A DNA stretch of 64,000 nucleotides from Plotosus lineatus (Eukaryota > Chordata > Actinopteri > Siluriformes > Plotosidae). Under the pieces are notes generated by a model, which searched no databases, was not told where the DNA came from, and saw only the letters and a list, made by a program, of their open reading frames with translations. Of this stretch, positions 12,183 to 23,940 are shown one piece after another; within the stretch, counting starts at the first letter, position 1; each line of letters begins with the position of its first letter. The position numbers and the translations under genes are program-made. The stretch covers positions 30,654,749 through 30,718,748 of the forward strand of contig CM045735.1 of NCBI GenBank assembly GCA_024760905.1, written 5' to 3'.

Positions 12183-12362
12183 TATAAATACGAGCACATT
12201 AGGCTGGTCCAACGTCCTTCTAGGTGTGAATGTGAATGGTTGTGTGTTACCCTGTGATGTACTGATGAGCTGTTTAGTGTGCACCCAACCTTCGCCTGGA
12301 CTTAGCTGAGATGGCCCTCCTTGTGACCAAAGCATCAAGCAGTTTAGCAAAATGAATGAACA
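12183..12362 (+). mobile_element. SINE-B 3' part
   Basis: Only the 3' half is present (CTAGGTGTGAATGTGAATGG to AAAATGAATGAACAAA). Confidence 0.7.
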
Positions 12363-12544
12363 AAGAATTTGGCTTATTTTAGGTTTGCAGTTAGCGAATT
12401 CTGCATCTACTCATTAGCTGAACTGCCTATTTCGGATGCAGGGACTCTGTTGACATTTGATGAAGGTGGGGCACATTCTAAACAGCTCACAAGACAATTA
12501 TGGGAAAAACACACACAATCATTCATAGAACACTCGATTACACG

Positions 12545-12890
12545 AATGTATACATCTTTTGGACTGTATGAGGAAACTGGAGTACCCAGAAAAAACCCAT
12601 GTAAGCACTGAGAGAACATTCATTCATTTTCTGAACCACCTAGTCTTAATTAGGGTCGCGGGGAGGTTGGCGCCCATCTCAACCAACTCTGGGCAACGGC
12701 AGGGTACACCCTGGACAGCTAATCAGGCCATCGCAGGGCCAACACTCACACCTAGGGATGATTTGGAACACTGGGAGAACATGTAAATGCCAAACAGAAA
12801 TGCCCATACCTGGGACTTGAACCCAGGAGCTTCTTCCTCTGAGTCAGACACCACTACGCCACCCTACCGTACCCAAAGGCTGCATCTAGA
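12545..12890 (-). mobile_element. SINE-B fragments, minus strand
   Basis: A middle fragment (12545-12615) is directly followed by a fuller copy (12618-12890). The latter runs from the ATTCATTCATTTTCTGAACC tail to the head ending near CCACTACGCCACC. Confidence 0.75.
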
Positions 12891-13515
12891 TTTTCATGAT
12901 ATCTATGAGTTAATTATTTATCCTTTTTCATTTTAATTATTCATGAATATTTCCCCACTGTCGAGTTAATTATAGGCTATGCTCATGAACCTGCTTTTAC
13001 AGAATTAACGCCTGTAATATATCAGCAATGTAATGCTTATAGTATAATACACTCGCAAACTGATAAAAACAAATAACACCAACGAAAAATCTACAGGCCA
13101 GCTCAGGTGTAATAAATTCTCACTTTACATATTGGTTTAAATGCGAAGAAAAAGATTCTATTCCAAAAAACCCATTTAAATGATATGTAAGCATCATAAT
13201 TGCATTGTGCTCCCCTGTTGTTGTTTAAATTTAACACTGTGTATCTTGAATAGTGTTCCTCTAACTGCGGTGACATTCCTACACATTATAGTGCATAACC
13301 CCAAATATTATTATTGATTAATTTAAAAATATCTTTCTGTGTAATTTAACAGTGACTTCATTACATACAGCAGCACAGCAGGGTGACACGGCAGAGCCAT
13401 TCTTGCTCGTCCAATCAGAGTGCTGATCTTCCTGTTGTATAGTTCTCTCGTTTGTACCATTAATGCTTTTCCTCAATCAATAATCAGAATATTGCCTAAA
13501 TTTTTTATACTTGTA

Positions 13516-13556
<41 letters not shown>

Positions 13557-13693
13557 TACATATAATATATAATATATAAATATTTGATACATGTATATAT
13601 TATTTCTTTTTGGGTTATGTTTTTTGCTTTTGTGAAAAAGAGAAAAAAAAACATTACAAATCTCTGATCTTCAGTCATTAGTCTTTCCTATTT
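12891..13693 (-). other. Probable 3' UTR/flank of ntng2
   Basis: This lies directly downstream of the ntng2 stop codon on the minus strand. It is AT-rich and holds a (GT)n tract at 13519-13553. The polyadenylation site is not resolved; an ATTAAA variant on the minus strand at 12937-12932 is only a weak candidate. Confidence 0.4.
13519..13553. repeat. (GT)n microsatellite
   Basis: About 17 GT units, within the probable ntng2 3' UTR. Confidence 0.95.
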
Positions 13694-14046
13694 CTATGTC
13701 CAGGAAGTCCTAGATTTCTTAAGGGTGCAAAGCAGCGTAATAACCAGTGCGCCCTCACAGGTGTGTGTTGATGTGTGTGACGGTGGGAGAAAGACGGGCA
13801 CTGTTTCAGGACACCGGACTGCAGAACCCAGCAGGAGGGTGAGGAGCGGGCACAGCACCAGCAGTGCCAGGCTCAGAGCAGGCACAGAGGCGCTATTGTG
13901 GTCCCCATGGTTGCACTTCTTCCCTTCTTCACAGCGTGAGTGTTGGCATAGGACACCTTTATATTCGTGTGGGCAGATGCAACGCTGGTTCTGGTGACAT
14001 GTGCCACCATTCTGGCACATCAGCAGCTCCTCATCACATACATTCA
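13694..14046 (-). CDS. ntng2: Netrin-G2-like, last exon: EGF domain and GPI-anchor signal
   Basis: This exon encodes the C-terminus of a netrin-G, a vertebrate GPI-anchored axonal/synaptic adhesion protein of the netrin family. The acceptor is TCCTTTAG|TG at phase 1. The translation starts LNVCDEELLMCQNGG, followed by an EGF module with six cysteines (CxxxxxxxC...CHQNQRCxCP...GVLC) and RCEEGKKCNHG. QNQRC and NVCDEELLMCQNGGTC match the netrin-G2/G1 C-terminal EGF. A hydrophobic stretch (SVPALSLALLVLCPLLTLLL) follows a small-residue region HNSA that could hold the GPI attachment site. Oddly, about 40 residues (RCPETV...SRTSWT) follow the hydrophobic stretch before the TAG, whereas GPI signals normally end with it. 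A frameshift, an assembly error or an alternative last exon could explain this. The netrin-G2 rather than G1 assignment is from recalled family residues. Confidence 0.9.
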
Positions 14047-14360
14047 CTAAAGGAGACAGAAAATTATGCTCAGTTTTAATTTCAGTTAGTTAACCATTCT
14101 GTTTTACAATGTCTTTAATAGCTTTCTGTTGATAATTATTGATACATCTTCAACAACCACAGATCATTATTATGGACATCGTCACTAACCCTTTTTACCA
14201 TTCAGAAGTAGGCTGCACATTTCCCTATCAGTGATAGGAATGAAAGCAATCCCAGAATTCAGTTTACCAGAATGTGTGCATATGTGTAAGTTGCCTGTCT
14301 TGTGGCAGAATTATTTTTTTGTTAGTATTCACCAGCACATAAGACAGTTAAACGCCAATA

Positions 14361-14366
<6 letters not shown>

Positions 14367-14411
<45 letters not shown>
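14367..14411. repeat. (TA)n microsatellite
   Basis: About 22 TA units. Confidence 0.95.
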
Positions 14412-14417
<6 letters not shown>

Positions 14418-14524
14418 CCTATCTGAAGTTGGCTAACTTCTTAAAAATGTACAATGCCTGGGATACATATTCAACACTATTAATCAACATTTATTGATTG
14501 CATGTTCAAAACAAACCCCTAAGA

Positions 14525-16526
14525 CACGAGACAACATAGGAATCAGTCTCCCTTGCCCGGACGCGGGTCACCGGGGTTCCCTCCTGGAGCCAGGCCCAGG
14601 GGAGGGGCTCGAAGGCGAGCGCCTGGTGGTCGAGCTTATGCGCATGGAGCCTGGCCGGGCCCAGCCTGAAAAGGAGACATGGGTCCGCCCTCCCATGGAC
14701 CCACCACCCGTGGGAGGAGTTTTAGGGGTCGGGTGCAGTGAGTTGGGTGGCAGCCAAAAGGCATGGGTTCTGTCGGACTGATCCTCGGCTGCTTACTCTG
14801 ACCTTCGGGACATGGAATGCCACCTCTCTGGCGGGAAAGGAGCCTGATTTGGTGAGTGAGGTGGAGAGATACCGACTAGATATAGTCGGGCTCACCTCAA
14901 CGCATAGCTTGGGCTCTGGAACCATCCATCTCGAAAGAGGCTGGACCTTCGTCTATTCTGGAGTTGCTCATGGGGGAGAGGCGGCGAGCCGGTGTGGGTA
15001 TTATTGTTGCCCCCCGTCTCGGTGCCCAAATGTTGGGGTTCTCCCCGGTTGACGAAAGGGTAGCTTCCCTCCGTCTTCGGGTGGGGGGACGGGTGCTGAC
15101 TGTTATTTGTGCTTATGCACCAAATGACAGTTCAGAGTACCCACCCTTTTTGGAGTTTTTTTTTGGGGGGGGGTGTTGGAGAACGCTCCCTCGGGAGACT
15201 CGCTCGTTGTCTTGGGAGACTTCAACGCCCATGTGGGCAATGATAGTGTGACCTGGAAGGGTGTGATCGGTAGGTACGGCCTCTCCAGTCCGAATCCGAA
15301 TGGTGTGTCGTTGTTGGACTTCTGTGCTCGTCATAGTTTGTCTATCACGAACACCATGTTCGAACATAAGGGTGTCCATAAGTGCACTTGGCACCAGGAC
15401 ACCCTAGGTCGCAGTTCGATGATTGACTTTGTAGTCGTGTCATCGGACTTGCGACCATATGTTCTGGACACTCGGGTGAAGAGAGGAGCTGAGCTGTCTA
15501 CCGATCACTACCTGGTGGTGAGTTGGCTTCGGTGGTGTGGGAGGTTGCCTTCCAGACCTGGCAGGCCCAAGCGTGTAATCAGGGTCTGCTGGGAACGTTT
15601 GGCAAAGCCCCTGTCCGAGAGGCCTTTAACTCCCACCTCCGGCAGAGCTACAACCACGTTCGGAGGAGGCGGGGACATGGAATCCGAATGGGCCATGTTT
15701 CGTGCCTCCATTGCTGAGGCGGCAGCCCATAGCTGTGGCCGTAAGGTCGCCGGTGCTTGTCGTGGTGGTAATCCCGAACCCGGTGGTGGACACCTGCGGT
15801 GAAGGGGGCCGTCCAGCTGAAGAAGGAGGCCTATCGGGTTTTATTAGCCTGTGGGACTCCTGAGGCAGCAAACGGGTACCGGCAGGCCAAACGTGCTGCA
15901 GCCGGGGCTGTCGCAGATGCAAAATCTCGGGCGTGGGAGTAGTTCGGTGAGGGCCTGGAGAGTGATTATCGGTTGGCCTCAGAAAGGTTCTGGGCCACCA
16001 TCCGACGCCTCAGGAGGGGGAAGCAGTTCTTCACAAACACTGTTTACAGTGGAGGTGGGGAGCTGCTTACCTTGACTGGGGATGTTGTTGAGAGGTGGAG
16101 GGAATACTTTGAGGACCTTCTCAATCCCACCAACACGCCCTCCGTGGAAGAGGAAGACCCTGGGGGTTCGGGTTCGGGTCTGCCCATCACTGGAGTGGAG
16201 GTCACTGAGGTTGTCAAAAAGCTCCTCGGTGGTCGAGCTACGGGGTTGGACGAGATCCGCCCGGAATATCTCAGGGCTCTGGATGTTGTAGGATTGTCTT
16301 GGTTGACACGTCTCTGCAACATCGCGTGGTCATCGGGGGCTGTACCTCTGGATTGGCAAACTGGGGTGGCGGTCCCAATTTTTAAGAAGGGGGACCGGAG
16401 GGTGTGTTCCAATTATTGGGGAATTACACTCCTCAGCCTACCTGGGGAAGTCTATGCAGGGGTACTAGAGAGAAGGATCCGACCGACAGCATCCCACTCA
16501 GTCCGACCTGGCCCCTCTAAAAGAAG
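14525..16526 (+). mobile_element. APE-type LINE, 3'-truncated (clade uncertain)
   Basis: A GC-rich element stands out from its AT-rich surroundings. After a GC-rich leader (14540-14780), an endonuclease is spread over several frames: [34 protein letters not shown] (about 15210-15245), [19 protein letters not shown] and [12 protein letters not shown]. The RT N-terminal part follows (GRATGLDEIRPEYLRAL, then PIFKKGDR near 16376-16400). Sequence stops before the YADD catalytic box, at about 16526, where a SINE-B begins. Several frameshifts make it a pseudoelement. I recall it as similar to I/Nimb- or Rex1-type fish LINEs but cannot fix the clade. Confidence 0.8.
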
Positions 16527-16832
16527 TGAACTCATTCATTCATTCATTTTCTGAACCACTTAATTCCAACTCATGGGGAAGCTGACACCCATCTCAGCTG
16601 ACTCTATGCTAGGGCAGGGTACACATGGACTGCTTGCCAACACTCACACCTAGGGGTGAATTGGAACAGGAAATTAACCTACTGTGCATGTTTTTGGATT
16701 GCGGAAGAAAACCAACGCAAGCAGGGGGAGAACATGCAAACGCCACACAGAAACGCTTGGGCTGGGAACCAAACCCAGGCCTTCTTGCTGTAAGGTGGAT
16801 GTGCTCACCACTACGCCATTGTGCCGCCAGGA
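16527..16832 (-). mobile_element. SINE-B, near full length
   Basis: The minus-strand copy runs from the ATTCATTCATTCATTTTCTG tail to a head ending CACTACGCCATTGTGCCGCC. It abuts the truncated LINE. Confidence 0.8.
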
Positions 16833-17411
16833 GTTAACTCTTGAAAATAATCCCTGTTGTAAGGCAACTAATTTTGCAGAAAAACTTCAAGCGAGTCATA
16901 GTCCTGTTGTGAGTGATCACCATTAGCTTGGCAATTTATGCATATGTATATCTATGTACAACTATTTAAAAAATTAAGGCATTTATTTACGTTTCAGATA
17001 AATCCTGTATAAAAATGAATCTTCGCCCGAATGTCAAATCTGTTTACCCATATCTCAATATATTGGACTCTTTTGTGGGTAAATATCAGAAAATCCCAAT
17101 TCCAATCCCAACACTACCAAATGAGGAATGATTGAGATGTTTCGACAATGTGGGGGATAGATACAATGTTCAAAACACTCTGCATAATGCTGAGTCCTAT
17201 ATAAATATAGCTGAATTTTATGATTTATACATTTTTGCTCATTGATATTTATCATACCCTTAACTGATACTTCTTGGCATTAGCAAAATAATTCAAATGT
17301 ATTTAATTAATACATCACAGCATTTGTGTAGAAATTCCACTTGATGTATCTTAACAGCTCACAACAACTTATAACATTTGATAATGATAACTGTTTCTTC
17401 GCATACAAAAA
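16833..17411. other. Unassigned intronic sequence
   Basis: AT-rich DNA with no recognisable gene. The 3' end of the following minus-strand LINE may extend into its right part. Confidence 0.5.
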
Positions 17412-20400
17412 TCAGGGAAGGGTTGGTGAGTTGCAAGCCCGCTGGTGGCTGTAGAGGCCGATGCATGATGCACAGGCTCTGGTGCAACGTGGGCAGGTAA
17501 AGGCTGCGGATGGTGAAGCCGGGTTTTGAGACAGCACCCTTTCCTTCTGCTGGTGTCTTTTTTTTCTCTTGCTGCTCCACTCCTCTGGATTTTGAACTCT
17601 TGGCTTGCACTTTGGATTGTTTACTGCCACTTAGGTCGGTCAGTGGCATCAACTTGCCAGGAACTGGTAAGATTTTTGCCAGAGAAAGGTGTCTTTAGCT
17701 GGTCTTTGTAATGCTTTTTCACTTTCCAGACTTGAGTTCCCCGAACAGGACAGCTTTTGACATGCAAGAGTCCTCCATTCTCACAACATGCCCTGCCCAT
17801 CGCAGCTGCTGTTTAAGCAGGATGGACTCGATACTGGGAAGTTGAGCTTCTTCCAGGTCATCCTCGTTGGACAAGTAGTCATGCCACTTGATGTTCAGGA
17901 TGGAGCGTAGGCACCACTGATGGAAGCGTTCAAGGAGTTGCACCTGTATTCTGTACAGTGCCAAGGCATCTGCACTGTATACGAGAGTGGGGATGACAAC
18001 GGCTCTTTAAACTTTGAATTTGGTAGTTAGCCAAAGTGAGTGGTTGTTCCAGACTTGCTTGGAAAGTCAACCAAAGGATCTGTTTGCCTTTGAGAGCCAA
18101 TTGTCGAGCCCATTGTCTATGTCGTTTGACATCACACTGCCAAGGTAGGTGAAGTGTTCGACTGCATTCAGAGTTGTGCAATCAACAGTGATGTGAGGAG
18201 GGGTGGTTTTGCAGAGGTGCGGATTGGAATAGCACTTCGGTCTTTTTCAGGCTGATTGTAAGCCCGAAGGCCTTTGAGGCTTCAGAGAAGTGGTCAATGG
18301 GGTTTTTAAGAGCAGCTCCTGAGTGTGCAAGAAGTGCACAATCATCAGCGAACAGCAGTTCTATGATGAACCGCTCCATTGTCTTGGTGTGGGCTAATAG
18401 CCATCTAAGACCGAAAAGGCTGCTGTTGGAGTGGAAGCGGATGTAGATTCCATCTGTGATGTCCTCCATTGCTTGGTGTAGCATCATGCTGAAGAAGATG
18501 GAGAAGAGTGAGAGCACAACACGCAGCCTTGCTTGACACTATTGGAGATTGGGAAGCTGTCTGAAAGGGTGCCATTTTGCTTCATCTGACCTCTCTGGCC
18601 CTTGTGGAGCTGGCAGATGATTGTGAGGAACTTCAGTGGGCAGCCCAGGTGGGAAAGTATCTTCCATAGACCGTCCCTGCTCACGGTGTCAAATGCCATA
18701 GTCAGATCGATGAAGGCAATGGAGAGGCCCATGTTCTGCTCTCTGCATTTCTCCTGGATTTGACAGCGTACAAAGATCATGCGGTGGTTCCTCTGTTGGC
18801 TCGGAAACCATACTGGCTTTCAGGGTTGAAGTGTTCAATGAGGGAGGGAATGAGTCTGTTCAGGAGAACGCAGGCAAACACTTTACCTGCTATGGACAGG
18901 AGTGTAATATCATGGTAGTTTGAGTAGTCTGCTTTCTCCCCCTTTGTTTTTGTACAGCGAGATGATGACTGCATCCTTGAGGTCCTGTGGAAGAATGCCC
19001 TGTTCCCAACAGGAGTTGAACAGTTCTTGCAGTCTGCTGGCTACAACCTCCCCACCATGCTGGTAGATCTCAGCTGGGATCCCATCCGTTCCAAGGGACT
19101 TCCCAGTTTTCATTTGACTAATAGCAGTTTTGATTTCTTTCACTGTGGGAGGCTCATCGAGCTCATGCTTTGGCTCGATGATAGGGACCTTCCCGATAGA
19201 TGAGTCTGCCACTTTATGCTGGTCGCTGAATAGGCCCCCAAAGTGTTCAGCCCAGCGAGTCATGATCAACTCTTTATCAGTTTGAAGAGTGGTTCTGTCT
19301 GCAGAAAGGAGTGGGGCTTGGGTTTGGTAGGAGGGGGCCATAGATGGCTTTCAGAGCTTCAAAGAAGGAGCGAGTGTCCCCAATGTCTGCATACAGTTGT
19401 GTCTTTTCTGCCATTGCTACCCACCAGTCATTTTACATAGTGCTTAGGCTGGTATGCAAAGTGCTACAAGCTTTTCTGTATGCCGCCTTGGTGGCATGGT
19501 CAACAGGCTTGGATAAAAGGTGGATGTAGCAGGAGAGTTTCTTTTCCAGGAGATCTTCGATGGCTGGGTCAGACTCATTGAACCAGTCTCTATTCGATCT
19601 GACCGAGAAGCCGAGTGTTTCTGCTGCAGCCTTTCCGTTAGCTTGGCCTGGAAGAAGACTTCTATCTGTGGTTGTTGGAGTCAGTTCACTTGGAGATTCT
19701 TGGTTTGTGGGCACACTTCTTGGGAGGTGGCTTGAAGGTGAACGCAAGCTTTGCATGCACAAGTCTGTGATCTGTATAACAGTCTGCACTGGGCATGACT
19801 CTGGGGTGCAGAGCATCTCTGGCATCACCCTGGCGAACTAGGATGTAGTCCAGTAGGTGTCAGTGCTTTGAGTGAGGGTGACACCACGTAGTTTTGAAGT
19901 GATCTTGCTGTTGGAACAGTGTGCTAGTGACTGGTGTTGGGAGTCATTTAAGTCGCCGAGGATGATCAGTTTGTCCTTGTGATGTATACGTGTGATGACG
20001 GTGTGCAGATCACCAAAGAAGACCTCCTTAACAGCCATGTCCGCTTGAAATGTTGGGCTGTAGACACTGAAGAGAGTGACAAACTTGTTACCTTAGAGTG
20101 GTAGTCGAAGGGGTATGATACGGTCAGAATGACACGTTAGTAGTGCATGAAGCTTGTTGGCGATGACATTCTTTATCATGAAACCGACACCTGACTGGTG
20201 ATGTTCTTCCTTTCCTCTCCCACTCCAGAAAAGGGTGTAGCCTGCTCCATGTTCAACAAGTGATCCTTCCTCCGCAAAGTGAACCTCACTAAGGGTTGCA
20301 ATGTCAATATCAAGCCTAGAGAGTTCTTTAACCACAAGAGCTTTGTGGACATCATTGTCCTTCAAATCCAACAAGTTACGTACATTCCAGCACGCAATTT

Positions 20401-21150
20401 TCACATGATATTTTCTTTGTTTAGCACCGCGTAGGGAGATGACCCGTTGGCAGCAGTGAGCCAAACGAGTAGGGTGAGGCAAGCAATTTTTGGGTCACCT
20501 TTTCTAGACTCGTCTTCATGTGGAGCAAACAGCGCTGTCCCTAAGAAGGGCTATTTGGTCATCCTGTGTGACACTGGATGATGCTGTTGCCTCGTTCGAC
20601 AATCAAACGACCTATTACAACAGGACCACCTACATGCAGGCTTCAGACTGCAGCTTCCAGTGCCATCTTGCACCTTCTGTTTTCACCCCTCTCCCATTGC
20701 TGTAGGACTTCACTGCTCCCCTTCCAGCCTGTGCTGGTTGCTTAAAGTGAGAGTCAGCCCGCGCCAACCGATTGTCACTCTTTAGGTCCAGGGACGTTTC
20801 GCAGTAGCTAAGTAGGCTGACATGGCTGTGGTGACCTCAGGACTGTAGGTTTTATATCAGAGTTTCCTTCTCCTAAATGCACTGTCTGCCAAGACGAACG
20901 AGCTGTATTTGCCCAGGTTTGAAATCAGTATTGTCCTTCACCTAGATGGGCTGCCCTCCTGGGTTAACAAGCCCCATTTGCCTGGAGCAAATTGGTTTTA
21001 AGGCGCCAGAGGCCCGCCTTCGCCCCTTATGCTTGTCTGTGAAAACAGGTCTCACCGGGCTCTGAAGGTCTGGGAGATGGGCTTTAGCTGACAGAGGGTC
21101 CGTTGAAGGATGCCTTTTGGGAGCACTTTTTAGGGAAGTAAGAACTCGAG
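17412..21150 (-). mobile_element. APE-type LINE, minus strand, frameshifted
   Basis: This is a near full-length but decayed non-LTR retrotransposon. From 5' (right) to 3' (left): a leader to about 20485; endonuclease (KIACWNVRNLL, DIATLSEVHF, GAGYTLFWSGRGKEE, LGDLNDS); a linker; then RT in successive frames (MKTGKSLGTDGIPAEIYQHG near 19080, LSIAGKVFACVLLNRL, IDLTMAFDTVSRDGLWKI, VKQGCV, FADDCALLAHS near 18330). After RT comes a tail region (LEEAQLPSIESILLKQQLRWAGHVVRM) and a C-terminal cysteine/histidine finger (CPRCTRACASCIGLYSHQRAC near 17430-17500). At least six frame changes show it is inactive. It lies in the ntng2 intron in the same orientation as the gene. Confidence 0.85.
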
Positions 21151-21699
21151 TTCAAAACCCACCCCCGGCAGTGTCAGCCTTTGAGACCCATTATAACATT
21201 TACAATTATATTTATAACATCTTATGTCAGCGGTGTGACGTATGCTCAAGTAACAATAACTTAATAATTGATAATAATATAAAGTTCTGAGAAAGAAAAT
21301 GAGTGAACGAGATTCAGAGATGGGGAAATGTTTTAGTTAAGCTTAAACTAATCACAGCAGCTATATTAGCGACACTTACAGCAAAGTGAATTATTACACA
21401 CATACTCACCTCAAACATTGTACCAATGTTTCTGCACTGCTGCCTTCTTACTCAATTTGGTTTTAATCTTAACCCATTACACCTGTTCCGAATATGTGTT
21501 AGCAGGAATCGAAGCCATTAACTATGCTGAGATGAGTGATGCATGTTTTCTTCTCAACTCAAGACCACTGACTCTATCATCAATGTTATAGATTTCAAAA
21601 TAGAGAGATAGATGGATATTTTATTAATTCCAGAGGGAAATTCGGAAATTAATTAACAAGCTGAGATATGTGTATTTTATTTGTGGCTGATGTTATGAA

Positions 21700-22270
21700 C
21701 AGCTATGTTCAATTCAGTTCGATTCAGGCTTATTTGTATAGCAGTTTTTACAATTGAAATTGTCACAAAGCAGCTTAACACAGTAAAAGTAGGAGTTTAC
21801 AAAATATAAAAGAGTTTAAGCACTTTCTACAACCCCTACACATCCCCAATGTGGTGATGGTGGCAAGGAAAAACTCCCTCGGTTGCCGGGAGGAAGAAAC
21901 CATGAGAGGAACCAGGCCCAAAAGGGAAACCCATTCTCATTTTGGGTTGAACCATAAAAATACAAACCATATGAGAGAAGCTTCATTACAGTGCAAAATG
22001 AAGTTCAGCTGGTTATACAACAACTGTAAGTTCTAAATAATTGTGGGGAAGAATTTATATCACCAGCAGTGAAAAGTCATGTTCACAGACTCTGAATGCA
22101 CATCTAAGTCTATTTAGATCTTCATCAGCAGGAAGGAGGAGCTTCCAAGATAAGAACTCTCGTCAGTATCAGCACACCAGGACAGATCACTGGACTCAGA
22201 AAGCTGAAGGATCAGGATCACTGGCATCCCAGAAGAAGAATGTATATATTTTCCCCAATGTGTAAGCTTT
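21700..22270 (+). repeat. Interspersed teleost repeat (class unknown)
   Basis: The sequence has TTTGTATAGCAGTTTTTACA, GGCAAGGAAAAACTCCCTC, GAGGAAGAAACCATGAGAGG and AACCAGGCCCAAAAGGGAAA. I recognise this word order as a very common fish interspersed repeat but cannot name its class. No coding capacity was seen. Confidence 0.6.
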
Positions 22271-22284
22271 TTCCCCAACACCAT

Positions 22285-22520
22285 AGGTAATGCAGTGAGA
22301 GTGCCACTGCCACCTACTATAGAGGATGCACAATTACACTTAATTCTAGTACAGTATGGCAAAAAAAGCATGTTCCCTAGAGTCATACGTGCCCCCCTCT
22401 GACATCACACCCCACTATTTGAGAAGCACTGGCCTTGTGGGTGCTCATCATGAGCCTTTCCTTGTTGAAATTTGAAGTGTGCACATGCACAAAATTCTCC
22501 TCCTCCTCTGTTATGCACCA
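22285..22520 (+). repeat. Dispersed repeat, copy 1
   Basis: It shares CACAATTACACTTAATTCTA, AAAAGCATGTTCCC and CACTATTTGAGAAGCACTGG with 59775-60005. The two copies are about 37 kb apart in direct orientation. Confidence 0.8.
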
Positions 22521-22880
22521 CCTCATGCCTGCCCACGTGACATCTTCACGCCAACATGACATCTTCCCCGCAGTTGATGATCTTAAAGGTTAGTTGACTT
22601 ATTGTTATCTTGTTTTATTATTTATTATTAATTCTTATTAATGTTAATGTACAAGTATTATTTATTCTTATGAAATATTTATGGTTTTTACATGTTTATC
22701 TTTAATATATTAGGTCAAATTTACATGTTTGTGGCAGGTTATATGAATTTGGGAGGGGTTTGGAACAGATTAATTGTTTTTCTATTCTTTCCTATGGGAA
22801 TTTTTGTTGTATCGAATGAACATTTTGACTTGTGAGCTTGCCCTCGGAACGGATTAATTTTGCAAGTCAAGGTACCACTG

Positions 22881-22910
22881 TGTGTGTGTGTGTGTGTGTA
22901 TATTATACTA

Positions 22911-22968
<58 letters not shown>
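22881..22968. repeat. (GT)n and (AT)n microsatellites
   Basis: A GT run (22881-22900) is followed by about 28 AT units (22913-22968). Confidence 0.95.
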
Positions 22969-22971
<3 letters not shown>

Positions 22972-23398
22972 TTTGATCATGGAACTGGCACATTTTCCAC
23001 CTACCCAACGTCACATTTGAATAAAAACTTCCATGACAAAGTTTCTTTGTAAATTAATGCATCAAAATCTTTATTGCATGCTTGGGCCATATCATTTCAA
23101 AATACAGTGGTACCTCACCTTACGAAACTAATCCATTCCAGAGCCTTTTTCTTAACCTGGACTTTTCGTAAATCGAACCACATTTTACATGTAAGATGTG
23201 TGATTCGTTCCAAGGCCCCTAATACTACCCCCTAAACCCTTTAAAAATGATAAAATAATACCTTTTAAGACCTCCTTTTGCTTCAATATCATACCGATGA
23301 TAGACAGGTTTGGCCATATTCCTTTGCGATATCACTCAAGCGTAGGCCACGAGCCCGCTTCTTCTTTTCACTTGCACCGGAAATCACACGCGCGTGCG

Positions 23399-23439
<41 letters not shown>

Positions 23440-23480
23440 GTGCGTGCGTGTGTATGTGTGTCTGTGTATGTTTGTGTGAG
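23399..23480. repeat. (TG)n tract inside the DNA element
   Basis: An imperfect TG/CGTG run that recurs at the equivalent place in the inverted copy near 60500-60580. Confidence 0.9.
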
Positions 23481-23641
23481 CGTGTGTGTTGACCATGTCT
23501 TCTTAGCAGAGTTATAATCTTACAAATGTTTATGGAAAGTTAAAAGCCTGAGTCAATTGCAATGAGCATACTCAAAACAGTAACTCAACAGTAACTCTGT
23601 CCTTTACAAGAAAAGCATTATGGGAGATGCAGCTCCATAAT

Positions 23642-23940
23642 AGCCAATGGGAGGGAGCTGCATCATCCCTCCTAGCCAATGGGAGGCCAGTGGGGCAGAT
23701 GTTGGGCGATAGCTAATGGGAGGGAGCTGTGTCATCCCTCATAGCCAATGGGAGGCCAGCGGGGCAAGATGTTGGGAAATAGCTAATAGGAGGGAGCTGC
23801 ATCATCCCTCATAGTCAATGGGAGGCCAGCGGGGCGGAATGTTGGGAGATAGCCAATGGGAGGGAGCTGCGTCATCCCTCCTAGCCATTGGGAGGCCAGC
23901 GAGGCGGGATGTTGGAAGATAGTCAATGGGAGAGTGGCTC
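23642..23940. repeat. 70-bp tandem repeat with CCAAT boxes
   Basis: Units starting AGCCAATGGGAGGGAGCTG (or AGCTAATG variants) begin at 23642, 23711, 23781 and 23851, with a fifth partial at 23921. Each contains up to two AGCCAATGGGAG words, which fit the NF-Y (CCAAT) consensus. Any regulatory activity is inference. Confidence 0.85.

Noticed and set aside
14525..16526. GC-rich island as a possible CpG-island promoter
   Set aside because: The GC content is explained by the LINE body itself.
21405..21480. Consensus donor GTGAGTATG on the minus strand between LE3 and the last exon
   Set aside because: All nearby acceptors give stops or wrong phase.
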